Below are positions 62,212 to 64,000 of a stretch of DNA of 64,000 nucleotides, in pieces (within the stretch, counting starts at the first letter, position 1; the number at the start of each line of letters is the position of its first letter). Made by a program: the position numbers and the translations under genes. Where the stretch lies: positions 124,001-188,000 of the forward strand of contig NZ_JACGWS010000010.1 in the NCBI RefSeq assembly GCF_014397005.1, written 5' to 3'. A model generated the notes under the pieces. The model had not been told where the DNA came from and did not search any database. It saw nothing but the letters and a program-made list of their open reading frames with translations. Origin of the DNA: Kordia aestuariivivens (lineage in GTDB: Bacteria > Bacteroidota > Bacteroidia > Flavobacteriales > Flavobacteriaceae).

Positions 62212-63771
62212 TTATTTCTTCACATTTCCACCCAAATACACACAATCTTTCAAAGCTTGCATGTTTGTAAACGGTACAACCGTTTTTTCATAGTTATACG
62301 TACTGTCCAATTCTTTGGATAAATTATGATCGGCTACATTGACTTCTACATCTTTCATGTTGAATTGACACGGATGTTCATGACCTGCGGCATGTGTAAT
62401 TTCAATAAACTCTTTTCGGAATGTTTTAAAATATTGCGCCAATCGAACTGATTTTAATGTCGGATCAATTCCGGCTTGCAACCATTTACTTTGTGTAGCA
62501 ACTCCTGAAGGGCATTTATTCGTATGACAAACTTTAGCCTGAATACAACCAATACTCATCATAGCTTCACGTGCTACATTAATACAATCAACGCCCATTG
62601 CGAACGCCATTGCAGCTTTTGCAGGAAAACCTAATTTTCCACTTCCAATAAACACAATACGCTCTGTCAATCCTTTTTGCTGAAATAATTTATACAAATC
62701 TGTAAACCCGTATACCCAAGGCAATGATACATGATCGGCAAAACTTGGTGGCGCAGCTCCGGTTCCGCCTTCGCCGCCATCAACCGCAATAAAATCTGGT
62801 CCTTTTCCTGTAGCTTTCATAATATCAGCCAATTCTTCCCATTGTTCTAATTTTCCGATAGCTGCTTTAATTCCAACTGGCAAACCAGTTGCTTCAGCAA
62901 TAGCTTCTACAAAATCGACCAATTCAGGTACATTAGAAAACGCTTTGTGATTTGGAGGTGATAATACATCTTTCCCAATTTCAACACCTCTAATTTTAGC
63001 AATTTCAGAAGTAATTTTTGCACCAGGTAAAACACCACCTTTTCCGGGTTTTGCACCTTGTGATAATTTTACTTCAATGGCTCTAATAAAAGGATTATCT
63101 TCTACCAGTTTGATCATTTTCTCCATAGAAAAACCACCATCTTCCGCACGAACCCCAAAATAACCTGTTCCGAAATGAAACACAACATCGCCACCATTAC
63201 TGTGATACGGAGACAATCCGCCTTCACCAGTATTATGATAGGCATCAGCCATTTTTACACCTTTATTCATGGATTCTACTGCTTTCGCAGACAATGAACC
63301 AAAACTCATTGCTGATATATTAATCACTGAACCTGGACGATACGGACGTTTTCTTTTATTAAATTCACCCATAACTTTGGCACATGGCAAAAATGTTTTA
63401 TCAATTGCATTGGGATGATTTTCAGCTATTTGATATGGCATCATGGCATTATTAATAAACACATGATGATGCGCATAAATATCTCTATCAGTTCCAAAAC
63501 CTTCGTAATTGTTTTCTTTTTTCGCAGAAGCATAAATCCAGCCGCGTTCAATACGGTTAAACGGTAATTCTTCACGGTTATTTGCTACAAAATATTGTCT
63601 TATTTCGGGACCAATACTTTCAAGCATATATCGAAAATGACCAACAATTGGGTAGTTGTGACTTATAGTATGACTCTTTTGTAAAATATCTCTAATGGCA
63701 ACAATAGCAAGCCCAATAAGAATCCACATCCACCATGAAATACTTCCTAAAAAGTGTAAAACTGCATCCAT
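62212..63771 (-). CDS. FMN-binding glutamate synthase family protein, membrane anchored
   Basis: 519 residues. N-terminal TM helix (WWMWILIGLAIVAIRDIL), then the glutamate-synthase FMN domain: GSVINISAMSFGSLSAKAVE, GEGGLSPYHSNGGDVVFHFG, AKPGKGGVLPGAKITSEIA, SPPNHKAFSNVPELVDFVE, AVDGGEGGTGAAPPSFADH and the iron-sulfur cysteines CIQAKVCHTNKCPSGVA. It lacks the amidotransferase and C-terminal GXGXG domains of real GltB, so it is not glutamate synthase; related proteins act in other oxidoreductions. The next gene ends 5 bp before it, so they are likely co-transcribed. Confidence 0.93.
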   Translation of the reverse strand: MDAVLHFLGSISWWMWILIGLAIVAIRDILQKSHTISHNYPIVGHFRYMLESIGPEIRQYFVANNREELPFNRIERGWIYASAKKENNYEGFGTDRDIYAHHHVFINNAMMPYQIAENHPNAIDKTFLPCAKVMGEFNKRKRPYRPGSVINISAMSFGSLSAKAVESMNKGVKMADAYHNTGEGGLSPYHSNGGDVVFHFGTGYFGVRAEDGGFSMEKMIKLVEDNPFIRAIEVKLSQGAKPGKGGVLPGAKITSEIAKIRGVEIGKDVLSPPNHKAFSNVPELVDFVEAIAEATGLPVGIKAAIGKLEQWEELADIMKATGKGPDFIAVDGGEGGTGAAPPSFADHVSLPWVYGFTDLYKLFQQKGLTERIVFIGSGKLGFPAKAAMAFAMGVDCINVAREAMMSIGCIQAKVCHTNKCPSGVATQSKWLQAGIDPTLKSVRLAQYFKTFRKEFIEITHAAGHEHPCQFNMKDVEVNVADHNLSKELDSTYNYEKTVVPFTNMQALKDCVYLGGNVKK

Positions 63772-63776
63772 ATAAT

Positions 63777-64000
63777 TTAGTTATTTAGGTAATCGATACT
63801 TAATTGAATAAACGTTTTTACGCCGAGTTTCATTCCGCTTTCATCAATATAAAAATCAGGTGTATGATGCGAAGTTGCTTCTTTATCAACTGATTTTCCG
63901 CCTAAGAAGAAATACAAACCTGGTACTTCTTTTTGAAAGAACGAAAAGTCTTCTGCGCCTGTAATCGCTCTAATTATATTTACATTGTCTGCACCTGCTG
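63777..64000 (-). CDS. M20 family amidohydrolase, C-terminal part (cut by window edge)
   Basis: Only the last 74 codons are seen: ITGAEDFSFFQKEVPGLYFF, LGGKSVDKEATSHHTPDFYI and LGVKTFIQLSIDYLNN. The AEDFSxFxxxVPGxFxFLG and HHTPxF motifs place it in the M20D amidohydrolase group (N-acyl-amino-acid or hippurate hydrolases). It ends 5 bp before the FMN-binding gene, probably same transcript. Confidence 0.88.
   Translation of the reverse strand, partial: AGADNVNIIRAITGAEDFSFFQKEVPGLYFFLGGKSVDKEATSHHTPDFYIDESGMKLGVKTFIQLSIDYLNN

Overview
The window looks like chromosomal DNA of a marine member of the Flavobacteriaceae (phylum Bacteroidota). The evidence is AT-rich DNA, many Bacteroidota-type lipoproteins, two secreted proteins with type IX secretion (T9SS) C-terminal sorting domains, a TonB-dependent receptor, DUF2200/DUF2911/DUF4174/DUF6090 families, the scarcity of Shine-Dalgarno sites and promoters of the TTG-N17..23-TAnnTTTG type. 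A Kordia-like genus is my guess from overall resemblance, not something the sequence proves. No tRNA, 5S/16S/23S rRNA, CRISPR array or intact insertion sequence was seen.

Layout. 1-5.6 kb: fumarylacetoacetase (cut by the window edge), glyA, a small membrane protein, a gene interrupted by an in-frame stop, and a lipoprotein pair that includes a beta-helix-like protein. 6.1-8.8 kb: three tandem paralogues combining a cysteine-rich N-terminal module, one membrane segment, a carboxypeptidase-D-like regulatory domain and a very basic tail. 8.9-12.3 kb: a divergent locus with an 18-bp perfect palindrome between a small protein and an operon of a duplicated-domain protein, a multi-pass membrane protein, a histidine kinase and a NarL-type regulator. 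12.4-17.2 kb: a T9SS BNR/PKD protein and a glutaminyl-peptide cyclotransferase. 17.2-25.6 kb: SRP RNA with a textbook promoter, an SDR enzyme, a DinB-like protein, a four-gene small-protein operon, a candidate structured RNA with a REP-type palindrome in its apical loop, fsa, a thioredoxin-fold lipoprotein and an ABC-F ATPase.

25.6-41 kb: a previously uncalled 50-residue double-glycine leader peptide gene, pheT, a DUF2200 gene, a TlpA-like lipoprotein, a T9SS endonuclease I with FN3 and lamin-tail repeats, a frameshifted small gene, DUF4174 and DUF2911 proteins, a cassette-like stretch (lipoprotein, folded repeat, second DUF2200 gene), a VOC protein and recG. 41-50 kb is accessory: lipoproteins, an XRE-TM-NTF2 fusion, a histidine-phosphatase-like protein, a GIY-YIG protein, an M20 peptidase, a HipA-like kinase with DUF3037, and a DUF6090 protein. 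50-59.4 kb is an outer-surface nutrient block: TonB receptor, PQQ-type sugar dehydrogenase fused to cytochrome c, PNGase F, M1 aminopeptidase and patatin. 59.4-64 kb: DUF7935-like protein, an M50-like membrane protease candidate, a HEPN-like protein, an unknown, an FMN-binding glutamate-synthase-family protein and the end of an M20 amidohydrolase.

Common themes are secreted or surface degradation of protein, glycoprotein and DNA; many unlinked lipoproteins; and intergenic regions full of short palindromic repeats. The most promising new items are the double-glycine peptide, the palindrome-controlled sensor locus at 9-12.3 kb, the cassette-like repeat at 37.6 kb and the structured RNA at 21.4 kb.
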